Assembly: GCA_965248635.1 (NCBI GenBank)
Contig: OZ252114.1
Span: forward strand, 3,410,001-3,474,000
Length of the DNA: 64,000 nucleotides
Direction: 5' to 3'
From: CBDAPI01 sp965248635
Lineage (GTDB): Bacteria; Acidobacteriota; UBA6911; RPQK01; CBDAPI01
Below the pieces are notes generated by a model. That model saw only the letters and a program-made list of their open reading frames with translations. It was not told the origin of the DNA and ran no database searches. The position numbers and the translations under genes are program-made. Numbering within the stretch: the first letter of the stretch is position 1; every line of letters begins with the position of its first letter. Below, one piece after another: positions 36,441 to 45,544 of the stretch.

Positions 36441-36560
36441 GCACGTTCCAAGTTTCAACGTTCCCAAGTTCCAAGTCGGGAGAACGCAAAACCGTCGGGA
36501 TTTGGTAACGTTGGAACGCCGGACCGCTGGAACGTTGGAACCTTGGAACTTGGAACGTCC
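36441..36560. repeat. Heptamer array with inverted halves between divergent ABC genes
   Basis: GTTCC-type units occupy 36443-36475 and GGAAC-type units occupy 36509-36560. ACGTTCCAAGTT at 36443-36454 and AACTTGGAACGT at 36547-36558 are perfect inverted repeats. The array fills the gap between the divergent ATPase gene and the first MacB-like permease gene, so it must coexist with promoters of both. Confidence 0.6.
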
Positions 36561-36631
36561 AGAATAAATCCCCCCTCCCCTCTGTAAGGTAGAATGGCAA
36601 AGGGAGCTGACGCCGCACCGGACGGGCTCGA

Positions 36632-37876
36632 ATGGTACAGACATCAATCCTGGTCGAGATCATCAAGATGGCCCTCAACTCCATCTGGTCCCACAAGTTG
36701 CGGACCTTCCTGACCCTTCTCGGGATTATTGTTGGTGTAGCCTCCGTCATGGTCGTCGCCGCCGGGATCAGTGGTGCCGAAGAGTATGTCGTCAGCCAGG
36801 TCTCCCAGGCGCTGGGCAGCAACTCTTTCATCGTCCTCCAATTCGGCCGCTTCGGCAACGTCAACGATGAGGACTGGAAGGAAATGCTGAAGAGCAACCA
36901 GAAGATCGAATTTGCCGATCTGGAGTTCCTGCGTCGCTACTGCACGGATTGTGCTGAAATGACCGCCGAGCTCTCGGGGAGTCAGACCGCTTATGTCGGC
37001 AATCAAGAACTGGCGGGTACGACTGTCAACGGCGTGACTGCCAATACCGTCTTTCTGGGCAATTTCGAAGTCGAAGAGGGGCGTTTTTTCGTCGACTCCG
37101 AGGTGAGAAGAGCCGCCAACATCTGCGTGATCGGCAGCGAGGTGCAAGAGAAGTTCTTTCCGACTTTTGACGCCATCGGGCACACCATCAAGGTCCGCAA
37201 TCATCCGCTCAGAATTGTTGGCGTGCTCGAGAAGCTAGGCTCCACCTTTGGAAAGAGCCAGGACAAAGCGATCTACATACCCGTCACGACCTACCAGAGA
37301 ATCTTCGGCTCGCGCCGTAGCCTCATGATTCGTGGTAAGGCCAGGAGCAAGGAACTCTTTGAGTCCGCGCTTGATCAAGTTCGTATGGGGATGAGAATCC
37401 GCCACAAGCTCCATCCCAATGCCCCGGACGACTTCGGTCTGGTTTCAACCGATCAGATCAACGAGAGGGTGGACCAGGCCGCCGGCATCGTCGCCAGTGT
37501 CGTCATCCCGATCACCCTGATCTCGTTGCTGGTCGGAGGCATCGTCATCATGAACATCATGCTCGTCTCGGTCAGCGAAAGGACTTTTGAGATCGGCATA
37601 CGCAAGGCCCTTGGAGCTCGCCGCTCAGACATCCTGAACCAGTTCTTGATCGAGTCTTTCCTGATGGCGGCACTGGGGGGAGCCATTGGGCTGGGTACCG
37701 CCTGGGTGGTGGTGCTTATCGTGGAAACGAGCTTCGAGTTTCCCATGGCGATTACCTGGGGTTATGCCCTCCTGGCGGTTGGCTTCTCGGGCGGGATTGG
37801 ACTCATTTTTGGAATCTACCCCGCTTTCAAGGCGTCCCAACTGGACCCCATTATTGCGATGACGGCAGAACGTTGA
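36632..37876 (+). CDS. MacB-type ABC permease, first of a pair
   Basis: A 414-residue permease with MacB topology. A first helix (TLLGIIVGVASVMVVAAGI) precedes a periplasmic MacB-PCD domain of about 200 residues (TVNGVTANTVFLGNFEVEEG). A three-helix FtsX domain closes the protein: GGIVIMNIMLVSVSERTFEI, GIRKALGARRSDIL and IYPAFKASQLDPI. No fused or adjacent ATPase gene is present, so the pair must use an ATPase encoded elsewhere, or the one at 35747. It probably forms part of a tripartite or stress-related export system. Its stop overlaps the next gene's start. Confidence 0.87.
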   Translation: MVQTSILVEIIKMALNSIWSHKLRTFLTLLGIIVGVASVMVVAAGISGAEEYVVSQVSQALGSNSFIVLQFGRFGNVNDEDWKEMLKSNQKIEFADLEFLRRYCTDCAEMTAELSGSQTAYVGNQELAGTTVNGVTANTVFLGNFEVEEGRFFVDSEVRRAANICVIGSEVQEKFFPTFDAIGHTIKVRNHPLRIVGVLEKLGSTFGKSQDKAIYIPVTTYQRIFGSRRSLMIRGKARSKELFESALDQVRMGMRIRHKLHPNAPDDFGLVSTDQINERVDQAAGIVASVVIPITLISLLVGGIVIMNIMLVSVSERTFEIGIRKALGARRSDILNQFLIESFLMAALGGAIGLGTAWVVVLIVETSFEFPMAITWGYALLAVGFSGGIGLIFGIYPAFKASQLDPIIAMTAER

Positions 37877-39123
37877 AGCGCACCCAGTATTCTGAAAACA
37901 TTCGGATGGCTTTGGAGACCCTCAGGAGCCACAAGTTCCGGAGTTTTCTCACCGTCCTGGGAGTCATCATCGGGGTGCTCACGGTAGTGATGATCTCGTC
38001 CCTTCTCACGGGAGTTCGCAAGAACCTGGTCGGACTTGTTCAGGAGTACGGGACCGACAACATCTACGCCTTCCATTTGAAATCGGGATTTCAAGGTTTG
38101 CCGACCCGCGCGGAAATGGCTCGTAAGCCGCTCACGGTTGAAGACGCCAACGCTTTGAGAATGGACTCCACGGCCATCCGGGACGTGGCTTACCAGGCTA
38201 TTTCCCTGATCCACTGGCAGGGGCGCACCGTGCGCTACCGGTCTGAGAGCTTCAGCAGAGCCAAGATCAGTGGCGTCTCTCCCAACTTCGGGGACATCAT
38301 CAATACGAGCCTCGCAGAGGGACGTTTTCTTTCCGCAAGCGACAATTTCCGAGCTGCCGACGTAGGGATTATCGGCAGCAATGTGGTCGAGGCTCTCTTC
38401 CCTCATACCCACATGGTGCTGGGCCGTTCAATTAAGCTGGACGGACACCCAATTACGATTGTCGGCGTCCTGGGAGAACGCGAGAACTCCCTCTTTGGCG
38501 AGACCGATGACGACAGCGCTGTCTACATCCCTTACCGAACGATGAGAAAACTGAGCCCCGAGGACCGCGTTCTCATGATCGTCGTCCGAGCCCGGGAAAA
38601 CCAGCTGGCCGAGGCCATGGACGAGGCCGAGAGCATTTTGAGACGTCAGCGCGGACTACGCTTCGATCAAGGCAACAATTTTGATTTGAATACAGCCGAC
38701 AAGATGATCGAGCAGTTCGATGCGCTGACCTCCACCATGGGCCTGGTTGCCATCGCCATTTCAGCGGTCGGTCTCATGGTCGGCGGAATCGGCGTCATGA
38801 ACATCATGCTGGTCTCGGTGACCGAGAGGACTCGGGAGATCGGACTCCGAAAAGCTGTCGGAGCCAAACGCCAGGACATCATCTTCCAGTTCCTCTTTGA
38901 AGCGATGACCCTGACCACCATAGGAGGATTGATTGGAATCCTGCTCTCGATCCTGGGGAGCTACGTCCTGGTCTACTTCATGCCCTCTCTACCGGCCACC
39001 ATTCCGCTGTGGGCACTCACCGCGGGGTTTGTCGTTTCGGTGTCGGTCGGCCTCATTTTTGGTGTTTTTCCGGCTTTCAAGGCGGCTTCCCTCGATCCCA
39101 TCGAGAGCTTGAGATGGGAATAG
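37873..39123 (+). CDS. MacB-type ABC permease, second of a pair
   Basis: A 416-residue paralogue of the preceding gene with the same architecture. FLTVLGVIIGVLTVVMISSL is the first helix, the periplasmic domain spans about residues 50-270, and the C-terminal FtsX domain includes GGIGVMNIMLVSVTERTREI, GLRKAVGAKRQDI and VFPAFKAASLDPIE. It begins with a TTG that overlaps the previous TGA, so translation is coupled. Two similar permeases probably form a heterodimer. IS1380 copy 3 lies about 120 bases downstream, after a heptamer array. Confidence 0.87.
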   Translation: MKRTQYSENIRMALETLRSHKFRSFLTVLGVIIGVLTVVMISSLLTGVRKNLVGLVQEYGTDNIYAFHLKSGFQGLPTRAEMARKPLTVEDANALRMDSTAIRDVAYQAISLIHWQGRTVRYRSESFSRAKISGVSPNFGDIINTSLAEGRFLSASDNFRAADVGIIGSNVVEALFPHTHMVLGRSIKLDGHPITIVGVLGERENSLFGETDDDSAVYIPYRTMRKLSPEDRVLMIVVRARENQLAEAMDEAESILRRQRGLRFDQGNNFDLNTADKMIEQFDALTSTMGLVAIAISAVGLMVGGIGVMNIMLVSVTERTREIGLRKAVGAKRQDIIFQFLFEAMTLTTIGGLIGILLSILGSYVLVYFMPSLPATIPLWALTAGFVVSVSVGLIFGVFPAFKAASLDPIESLRWE

Positions 39124-39127
39124 GGAG

Positions 39128-39230
39128 GTTTCACGTTCCACGTTTCACGTTGGGGAATGCACGGACACAACTCGAGCTTTTTCTTGAGCTTTGGAACGTG
39201 GAACCTGGAACGTGATGGAACCTGGAACGC
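39128..39230. repeat. Heptamer array between MacB-like gene and IS1380 copy 3
   Basis: TTTCACG, TTCCACG and TTTCACG follow each other at 39129-39149. From about 39190 complementary units occur: TGGAACG, TGGAACC and TGGAACG. The two halves can pair over 8-9 bases (CGTTCCACG with CGTGGAACC-type units). The IS1380 target site TTAG is six bases beyond the array. Confidence 0.6.
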
Positions 39231-39239
39231 ATTACTTAG

Positions 39240-40891
39240 CCCGGATTATGCAAGAACCGTAGTCCGGTGTTGAAAAACGACTCGAGAAGTGGCCCAACTC
39301 GGAAGCGGGCAGGTGTGACAGGCGGATTTGCGAAGAATATGGGTTGGCGAGGCGTTTGAGTGGTTTGGGGAGTGAATTTCAGACAGATCTGGGCCTGGAT
39401 GAGTGTCGGAAGCGGTTTTCCGGGGGAGCTGGGAAAAGCTAACTGGAGTTCAGGCGACTCAAGACGAGGTGGAAGAGGGGTTGTTCGGGGAAGGCTGAGG
39501 AAAGATGGACCCAGATGCGTCGAGTGGTTTGTCGGATCCGGGCCCCAATCTTGAGGACCCGACGACGTAAGGTTTCGATTTCGAGCTTGTGCCAGGGGGT
39601 TCCGTGCAGATAGTCGCGCAGGCGCACGAACATCTGGTAAGCCAGTGCATGCAGGAGGAGTCGAAACTGATTGGCCAGGAATCGATGACAGCTGAGTCGG
39701 TCCATGCTCAGATGATTCTTGAAGGCCTTGATGAAGTTCTCGGTCTGCCCTCGGTTTGTGTAGTGGTCATAAAGTGATTGGGAGCAGAGATCGTCCCGGT
39801 TGGTGACTACAAAGCGACGGTTGATCCCACGCTGATCGACCTCCACTTTGACAATGACGCGACGGGATCGATCCCAGCTGTGGGCTCGATAAAGAAACTC
39901 GTCAAACTGACGCTGTTTTTCCTCCAGCTCAACGAACCTCAGCCGAGTCGAATCCAGCAGCGGCTCGACCACTCGCTGCAGGCGAGGGTTTCGACTTAAC
40001 CCAATGACATATTGGAGTTTATTCTCTTCACCTTCACAGAACTCGTAGAGCCGAGGCGTGGCAAAGCCGCTGTCGGCCCGAATCTCAATCTCGACATCCG
40101 TCCCCACTCCTTGTCGGATGGCCTCCACGACGCGCTTCAAAACGGGCACGATGTGAGAGGCAGCCCCCTTGTTGCCAGGTCTCAACATGGCACACACCAG
40201 GTCTCCCGTGGCGGCATCGAAGATCAGCAAAGGATGCAGAATGTGGTTTCGGTAATACCCGTGGTAGAAGGAGAACTCCTGTTGGCCGTGAGTGTGGTCA
40301 TCGGTACTGTCCAGATCCAGGATGATCTTGCTGGGGCGTCTCTTCTTCAGGGAGCGCACATAACGGCCTAGCAGCCACCGGCTCAGACGTATCAGATCCT
40401 TCTTGGTGACGGAGTTCTCCAAACGGGAGAAAGTCGGCTGGGTGGCCAAGTCGGGATCGCTCTCGGGCAACTGATCACAGACTGTCTTGAGCATCGGATC
40501 CGAGCGCAGCGTATCGGCGTCGTTACAGTCTTCGTAGCCGGCCACGATCTGCAAGACTCGTTGTCGGATCAACTTCAACAGGTCATGACGAATGTAGCGT
40601 TGGTCTCGACTTTCCGAAATACAGGAACTGAAGCCCTCGCACAATCGATGTTGACGATCCAGCGATCCAAACAACAACCATCCTGCGTCGGAAGTGAGGC
40701 TCCCCCCATCAAAACGAGCCGTGATGTTTCTGTGGCTATGAAATGGCAGGGTATTCTGGCAGACTGTTTTTGACATTGCCGTAGCTCCTGTTTAGGGTCT
40801 TTGTTTCTCTAAACCCTTTTATATCAGAGAGCTACGGCCTTTTTTCTGGGCCCAAATCTCACTTGAATTTAGATCTCCTGCATAATCCGGG
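39240..40891 (-). mobile_element. IS1380-family insertion sequence, copy 3
   Basis: A 1652-bp copy in the same orientation as copy 2, flanked by the 4-bp duplication TTAG (39236-39239 and 40892-40895). Termini are CCCGGATTATGCA at both ends. It inserted at the last codons of a response-regulator gene. Copies 2 and 3 are direct repeats about 22 kb apart, so recombination between them could delete 18278-40891. Confidence 0.95.
39439..40776 (-). CDS. IS1380-family transposase, copy 3
   Basis: Same 445-residue DDE transposase as copies 1 and 2, with all three catalytic segments present and no interruption. The leader foldback around the ATG is conserved (40778-40838). Confidence 0.95.
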   Translation of the reverse strand: MSKTVCQNTLPFHSHRNITARFDGGSLTSDAGWLLFGSLDRQHRLCEGFSSCISESRDQRYIRHDLLKLIRQRVLQIVAGYEDCNDADTLRSDPMLKTVCDQLPESDPDLATQPTFSRLENSVTKKDLIRLSRWLLGRYVRSLKKRRPSKIILDLDSTDDHTHGQQEFSFYHGYYRNHILHPLLIFDAATGDLVCAMLRPGNKGAASHIVPVLKRVVEAIRQGVGTDVEIEIRADSGFATPRLYEFCEGEENKLQYVIGLSRNPRLQRVVEPLLDSTRLRFVELEEKQRQFDEFLYRAHSWDRSRRVIVKVEVDQRGINRRFVVTNRDDLCSQSLYDHYTNRGQTENFIKAFKNHLSMDRLSCHRFLANQFRLLLHALAYQMFVRLRDYLHGTPWHKLEIETLRRRVLKIGARIRQTTRRIWVHLSSAFPEQPLFHLVLSRLNSS

Positions 40892-41283
40892 TTAGCGAGT
40901 TTCTTGAGCTTCTTCTGGAGTTCGGCAATGGGGTAAGGCTTGGCCAGGGTATCGCTGGCACCCGCCTTGAGAACATCTTCTTCGCTACCTTTCATGGCGG
41001 CGGCAGTGATCGCCAGTAGCGGCAGCTCCCGCGAGACCTGACTTCGCAGTTCCTCGATCACCCGATAGCCACCGTCTCCGGGGATCATCATGTCGACAAT
41101 CACCAGTTGAGGACTGAATTGGCGAAGACTCTGGAGATACCTGGAGGGGGCAGAGAAAGAAAGAACATCGTAACCAAGGCTCTGCAAGACAAACTTGATC
41201 GAGTAGATGTTGTCGGCCGTCTCCTCAACGACCGCGATTCGAAAGTCAATTTTCCGGGGCTGGTTCTTCGACCGCTTCGGCAT
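40819..41283 (-). CDS. Single-domain response regulator with IS-derived C-terminus
   Basis: A receiver-only protein of about 129 native residues followed by about 25 residues read from IS1380. The phosphoacceptor Asp is in LVIVDMMIPG near residue 59; Thr/Ala in LAITAAAM and Lys in TLAKPYP complete the receiver active site. The acidic pair at the N-terminus is Glu-Glu (VVEETADN). Removing the element and one target copy gives ...KKLAK followed by a TAA, so only the final Lys codon and stop were displaced. The native fold is likely intact, with an extra tail. Its ATG overlaps the gatB stop by one base (TGATG). Confidence 0.85.
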   Translation of the reverse strand: MPKRSKNQPRKIDFRIAVVEETADNIYSIKFVLQSLGYDVLSFSAPSRYLQSLRQFSPQLVIVDMMIPGDGGYRVIEELRSQVSRELPLLAITAAAMKGSEEDVLKAGASDTLAKPYPIAELQKKLKKLANPDYAGDLNSSEIWAQKKGRSSLI

Positions 41284-42731
41284 CAGGCCTCGCGCAGTTG
41301 TTCTTGCAACAGTTCATTGACCAGTTTCGGATTCGCCTGCCCTCGCGTGCGGCGCATGACCTGGCCGACGAAAAAGCCGAGCAGCCCGGTTTTCCCTTCC
41401 CGATAGGCTCTCAATTCGCCCGGATGCTCCAGGAGAACCTCCCCAACAATCCCTGAAAGTTGCTCCTGATCGCTGATCTGGCTCCATCCCTGTTGGGCGG
41501 CGATAGCTTCTGGTTCCTCGCCGGTCTTGATCATAATGCCAAACACCTGCCTGGCAATCCTAATGCTGATCGTCCCTTTATCGACCAGTTGGATCAGGTT
41601 TGCAAGTCCTTGTGGCATAAGACAGGTGTCAGAAAGTTTCTCACCGGATTGTTTGAGCAGGCGCGCCAGATCACCGAGGATCCAATTCAGGACGGTCCTG
41701 GGCGAGGCCCCTGCACCGACAGCCTCTTCGAAGAAGTCAGATATCTCCCGGCTGAGGGTAAGCTGGAGGGCCTCCTGGGGCGAGAGTTCGTGTTCTTCAA
41801 TCAGCCGGTGCTGCTTTTGCTCCGGGAGTTCTGGAAGGCCTCCTTCGAGCTCTTCCAGCCACTCCTCGGAAATCCTTACAGGAAGCAGGTCGGGATCAGG
41901 AAAATAGCGATAGTCGTGGGCAAACTCCTTGCTCCTCATCAAGAAGGTCTTTTGCCTTTCTTCGTCCCAGAGGCGGGTTTCCTGATGGATCGTTCCGCCG
42001 CTTCCCAACACCTCAGCCTGGCGGCCAATCTCAAACTCCAGAGCCTTGCGCAGGAATCGAAAAGAGTTCAAATTCTTGATCTCGGTCTTGGTGCCCAGCT
42101 TCTGTTCACCGGCCTCGCGGAGGGAGATATTCGCATCGCAGCGCAGACTTCCCTGCTCCATGTTGCCGTCGCAAACGCCCAGATAGAGCAGGCGCCTGTG
42201 CACGGAGGAGAGAAAATCGTGGGCCTGCCGGGCTGTCCGCAGATCCGGCTCTGTGACGATCTCAATCAGAGGGACGCCTGTTCGATTCAAATCCACGTAG
42301 GAATGGCCGTCATTGCGATGAATCGACTTGCCGGCATCGTCTTCCAGATGGACTCGATGAATGCCAAACCTGAGGAACTCCAGTCTGTCGCTGCCATCCG
42401 CACAGGTCAGGGTCTCAAGGCTTCCCTTCTCTGCCAGGGGAAGGTCAAACTGTGAGATCTGGTATCCCTTTGGAAGATCAGGGTAGAAATAATTCTTGCG
42501 AGCAAAAATGGAAGCTCTGTTGATTTTGCAACCCAGGGAAAGAGCTGCCTGAATCGCCATTCCGACCGCTTTCCGGTTCACAACCGGAAGGGCCCCCGGA
42601 AGACCCAGACAGACGGGACAGGTGTGGCTGTTCGGAGGAGCCCCGAAGCGCGTGCTGCAGGCACAAAACAGCTTTGACCCGGTCAACAGATGAGCGTGAA
42701 TTTCCAATCCGATAACGGCTTCAAGACTCAT
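41283..42731 (-). CDS. gatB: Aspartyl/glutamyl-tRNA amidotransferase subunit B
   Basis: A 482-residue GatB, the kinase-like subunit of the GatCAB complex that converts Glu-tRNA(Gln) or Asp-tRNA(Asn) to the amidated forms. The start MSLEAVIGLEIHAHLLTGSK is typical. The zinc site includes CACSTRFGAPPN with CPVCLGLPGALP. DLPKGYQISQFDLPLA and KTEIKNLNSFRFLRKALE follow, and the C-terminal helical and YqeY-like tail domains are present (to RTRGQANPKLVNELL). gatA and gatC are not in the window. It lies in the run with miaA and the response regulator. Confidence 0.95.
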   Translation of the reverse strand: MSLEAVIGLEIHAHLLTGSKLFCACSTRFGAPPNSHTCPVCLGLPGALPVVNRKAVGMAIQAALSLGCKINRASIFARKNYFYPDLPKGYQISQFDLPLAEKGSLETLTCADGSDRLEFLRFGIHRVHLEDDAGKSIHRNDGHSYVDLNRTGVPLIEIVTEPDLRTARQAHDFLSSVHRRLLYLGVCDGNMEQGSLRCDANISLREAGEQKLGTKTEIKNLNSFRFLRKALEFEIGRQAEVLGSGGTIHQETRLWDEERQKTFLMRSKEFAHDYRYFPDPDLLPVRISEEWLEELEGGLPELPEQKQHRLIEEHELSPQEALQLTLSREISDFFEEAVGAGASPRTVLNWILGDLARLLKQSGEKLSDTCLMPQGLANLIQLVDKGTISIRIARQVFGIMIKTGEEPEAIAAQQGWSQISDQEQLSGIVGEVLLEHPGELRAYREGKTGLLGFFVGQVMRRTRGQANPKLVNELLQEQLREA

Positions 42732-42766
42732 TCAAGGTTCCCACGTTCAAGCAGCAGGACTTCCCT

Positions 42767-43699
42767 TCACGAGAGGAGTTCCTCGGCCTTCACAACCGCC
42801 TCGCGGCTCTCACCCGGAGCCGAAACCCAGTGCAGGTCGGGTTCTTTCCGGAACCAGGTCATCTGGCGCTTGGCGTAGCGACGGGTATCCATGCACGTCC
42901 TCTCCACTGCTTCTTCCAGGCTGATTTGTCCGTCGAGGCAGGAGACCGCCTGTCGATATCCGATCGCTTCGAAGCCCTTGCACTCAGGTGAGAATCCCTG
43001 ATCAAGGAGCCCCTGAACCTCTTCAAGAAGCCCAGCCCGAAACATCTCTCGGACGCGGGAGTCGATTCTAACACAGAGCTTTTCACGCTCCAGCCCAATG
43101 CCGATTTTGACGATTCGAAATCCCTTAAGAGGTCTTCGTTCCCCCTGCACGTCACTGATCGGCCGGCCGGCCTGCCTGAACACCTCCAGGGCCCGCACGA
43201 TCCGAACGATGTCAGCCGGCTGAATCCGCTGGGCAGAGGAGGGGTCTACCCTGGCCAGCATCTCGTGAAGGGTGGTCCTCCCTTTCCGGGCAGCCACTTC
43301 GTGCAAGTGTCGGCGCTCCTCCTGGGAGCGACCAGGGCCCTCGAAAACTCCCAGCAGCAGCGCCCGCAGATAAAGACCCGCCCCTCCCACGACCATGGGC
43401 ACGCAGCCTCGCCCTGCAATTTCTCGACAGATGGGCCTCGCCTCCTCCATGTACTGGCCGGCACTGTACCACTCGTCGGGGCGGACCCGATCGTAGAGAT
43501 GATGAGGAATGGTGGCCCGCTCCTCCCGGGAGGGTTTGGCCGTTCCGATATCCATCCCCTTGACCATCTGCATCGAGTCGCAGTTGACGATCTCTCCCCC
43601 CAGGGCGCGGGCAAGGCGAAGCGCCAAGCTGCTCTTGCCGGTGGCAGTCGGTCCTACTATGGCTACCAGCAAAGGATCGCCCAAAACAGTATCCAACAA
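42767..43699 (-). CDS. miaA: tRNA dimethylallyltransferase
   Basis: About 310 residues. MiaA transfers a dimethylallyl group to N6 of A37 in tRNAs reading UNN codons. The P-loop is VAIVGPTATGKSSLALRLA, followed by NCDSMQMVKGMDIGTAKP (catalytic Asp), HHLYDRVRPDE and GGAGLYLRALL. The C-terminal RRYAKRQMTWFRKEPDLHW is the family tRNA-binding signature. I chose a TTG start at 43699, directly after the upstream stop, because the open frame to 43759 overlaps the previous gene without homology. A nearby TTG at 43696 is equally possible. Confidence 0.93.
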   Translation of the reverse strand: MLDTVLGDPLLVAIVGPTATGKSSLALRLARALGGEIVNCDSMQMVKGMDIGTAKPSREERATIPHHLYDRVRPDEWYSAGQYMEEARPICREIAGRGCVPMVVGGAGLYLRALLLGVFEGPGRSQEERRHLHEVAARKGRTTLHEMLARVDPSSAQRIQPADIVRIVRALEVFRQAGRPISDVQGERRPLKGFRIVKIGIGLEREKLCVRIDSRVREMFRAGLLEEVQGLLDQGFSPECKGFEAIGYRQAVSCLDGQISLEEAVERTCMDTRRYAKRQMTWFRKEPDLHWVSAPGESREAVVKAEELLS

Positions 43700-43700
43700 T

Positions 43701-44672
43701 TCAACCGGTCGTAGCCTGATCGGGCGGGAGGGGACTGCCCATCTGGCTGAGCAGAGCAAGTGCCACTTCCAAAACCGCCCGACCCTGGGGTCCGCTGCAG
43801 GGCCCGGGCCATGTTTCCTCGGGATGGCCTCGGATACAGCTCAGAAACGCCGAAATCTCCGCCCTCAAGGGTTCGACAGGCTCGCCGCTGACGACTTGAT
43901 GTGTGATCCGCTTTTTCCCGCCTGCATCCACGACCCCGAAAATCTCCGTCTTTTTCTCCTGGAAATCCAGCGACAGGTACTGGCCGGGTTGAAAGAAGCG
44001 CAGCTTTCTGACCTTCTCGGTGGAAACCCGGCTGGCGGTCAAATTGGCAACGCATCCATTCTCAAATTCGAGTCGGGCGTTGGCGATGTCGATTCGAGGA
44101 GTGAGGACAGGGACGCCCGCTGCCCGGATCTCTTGCAGCGGCTGCTGGACGAGGGACAAGACCAGGTCAAGATCGTGGATCATCAGATCCAGGACTACGT
44201 CCACATCGAGACCTCGGGCGACAAAGGCTCCCAGGCGGTGACCCTCAAAAAACAACGGCAGAGTGAGGTACTCGTGCAACTTCGTCAACGCCGGGTTGAA
44301 GCGTTCAGAGTGCCCCACGTGTAGCACCCGCCCGGAAGCTTGCTGGGCCGCGACGAGGCGGTCGGCACCTTCCAGGGTATCGGCAATCGGCTTTTCCACG
44401 AGTACGTGCAACCCGGCCTCCAGAAGAGCACAGCCGATCTCAGCGTGCAGTACTGTAGGCACCGCCAGACTCACCGCGTCAACCAGGTTGATCAGGTCCC
44501 GGTATTCCGTGCAGACCGCGCAGCCGTACTTCCGTGCTGCGTCAGCCGCACGCTCGGGACTGTTGTCAACAACCGCTACCAGATCGGCAGCCGCCAACTC
44601 GTGATAGACGCGAGCGTGGTGGCTTCCCAGTGCCCCGACTCCGACAACGGCTGTTTTCAGTGCTCCACTCAT
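43701..44672 (-). CDS. Gfo/Idh/MocA oxidoreductase, GnnA-like, in the lipid A operon
   Basis: A 323-residue NAD-dependent oxidoreductase. The Rossmann motif is VVGVGALGSHHARVYHE, with VLVEKPIADTLEGAD near residue 95, then LHVGHSERFNPALT and VVLDLMIHDLDLVLSL, both typical of the subgroup found inside lpx clusters. In Acidithiobacillus and Leptospira the related GnnA oxidises UDP-GlcNAc at C3 so that GnnB can install an amine, giving amide-linked lipid A. A gnnB aminotransferase is not visible here, so the role is inference. It overlaps lpxI by four bases and is tightly linked to lpxA and lpxI. Confidence 0.75.
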   Translation of the reverse strand: MSGALKTAVVGVGALGSHHARVYHELAAADLVAVVDNSPERAADAARKYGCAVCTEYRDLINLVDAVSLAVPTVLHAEIGCALLEAGLHVLVEKPIADTLEGADRLVAAQQASGRVLHVGHSERFNPALTKLHEYLTLPLFFEGHRLGAFVARGLDVDVVLDLMIHDLDLVLSLVQQPLQEIRAAGVPVLTPRIDIANARLEFENGCVANLTASRVSTEKVRKLRFFQPGQYLSLDFQEKKTEIFGVVDAGGKKRITHQVVSGEPVEPLRAEISAFLSCIRGHPEETWPGPCSGPQGRAVLEVALALLSQMGSPLPPDQATTG

Positions 44673-45544
44673 TCTGACCCAGCAACGATGCTGACACCGA
44701 GTTCATTGGCCCCCGAGATGAACCTTTCCTTGTCCAGAAAAAGAGTTCTTCCCTCGTCGACTGCTACTGCGGTGACATGGCATTCGGCCAGCACTTCCAG
44801 AGTATCCAGACCCAGAACCGGGACATCAAATCGCATGTCCTGTTCGGGTCTGGCCACCTTGATCAAGGTCAGGCCCTGTCCTCCGGTCAGACGAGCCGCT
44901 CTCTCGAGGGTCTCATCGGTCCCCTCCATTGCCTCCACTGCCACCACCGCACAATCCTTCACCACGATGCTCTGACCCAGGTCCAGCCGGGCCAGTTGTC
45001 TGGCAATCGGGCGGCCGTACTCGATATCTTTCCACTCGGCCGCGCTCGGCTTCCGATCCGTCAAAACACCGCTCCCAACCATCAGATCTTTTAGAAACAG
45101 AGAGGAATCGAGCAGCTGAATACCGTTTTCTTCGAGAACTCCCACGACCCCCCGGATCAGTGATTCAGTGTTCTTGCGAGGGAGGGACATGAGAACCTTC
45201 AGCATGGTCAGATCCGGCATCGCCGAAAGCAACTTCCGGGAAGCCGGAGTGTTTGGAGAGAAGATCTGTGAGTGGCGGACCTGCCCGGCCATCAGTGCTT
45301 TTTCGACACCACTTTTCTTGAACAGGCGAATCAGTTTTCCGAGTTGTCCCAGGGCGATCCAGTGGAGAGTGAATCCCTCACCGGCATCGGCGACACAGGA
45401 GGCAACCTGGGGCGACGCTTCTTCCTTGATTGCCGCCACCACCATCGGTATTCCCTGGCGGCTCGCTTCCTTTAAGACCAGGATTGGAAAACGCCCGCTT
45501 CCGGCGATCAGGCCAAGCGGCTTGGAGCTTTCTTCACGACTCAT
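44669..45544 (-). CDS. lpxI: UDP-2,3-diacylglucosamine pyrophosphatase, LpxI type
   Basis: About 291 residues of the DUF1009/LpxI family, which hydrolyses UDP-2,3-diacylglucosamine to lipid X in lipid A synthesis and replaces LpxH in many non-enteric bacteria. GLIAGSGRFPILVLKEA begins the N-terminal domain; the C-terminal catalytic domain includes VAVEAMEGTDETLERAARL, GLTLIKVARPEQDMRFDVP and AVDEGRTLFLDKE. I chose the ATG at 45544 (MSREESSK), overlapping the lpxA end by eleven bases. Confidence 0.9.
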   Translation of the reverse strand: MSREESSKPLGLIAGSGRFPILVLKEASRQGIPMVVAAIKEEASPQVASCVADAGEGFTLHWIALGQLGKLIRLFKKSGVEKALMAGQVRHSQIFSPNTPASRKLLSAMPDLTMLKVLMSLPRKNTESLIRGVVGVLEENGIQLLDSSLFLKDLMVGSGVLTDRKPSAAEWKDIEYGRPIARQLARLDLGQSIVVKDCAVVAVEAMEGTDETLERAARLTGGQGLTLIKVARPEQDMRFDVPVLGLDTLEVLAECHVTAVAVDEGRTLFLDKERFISGANELGVSIVAGSE

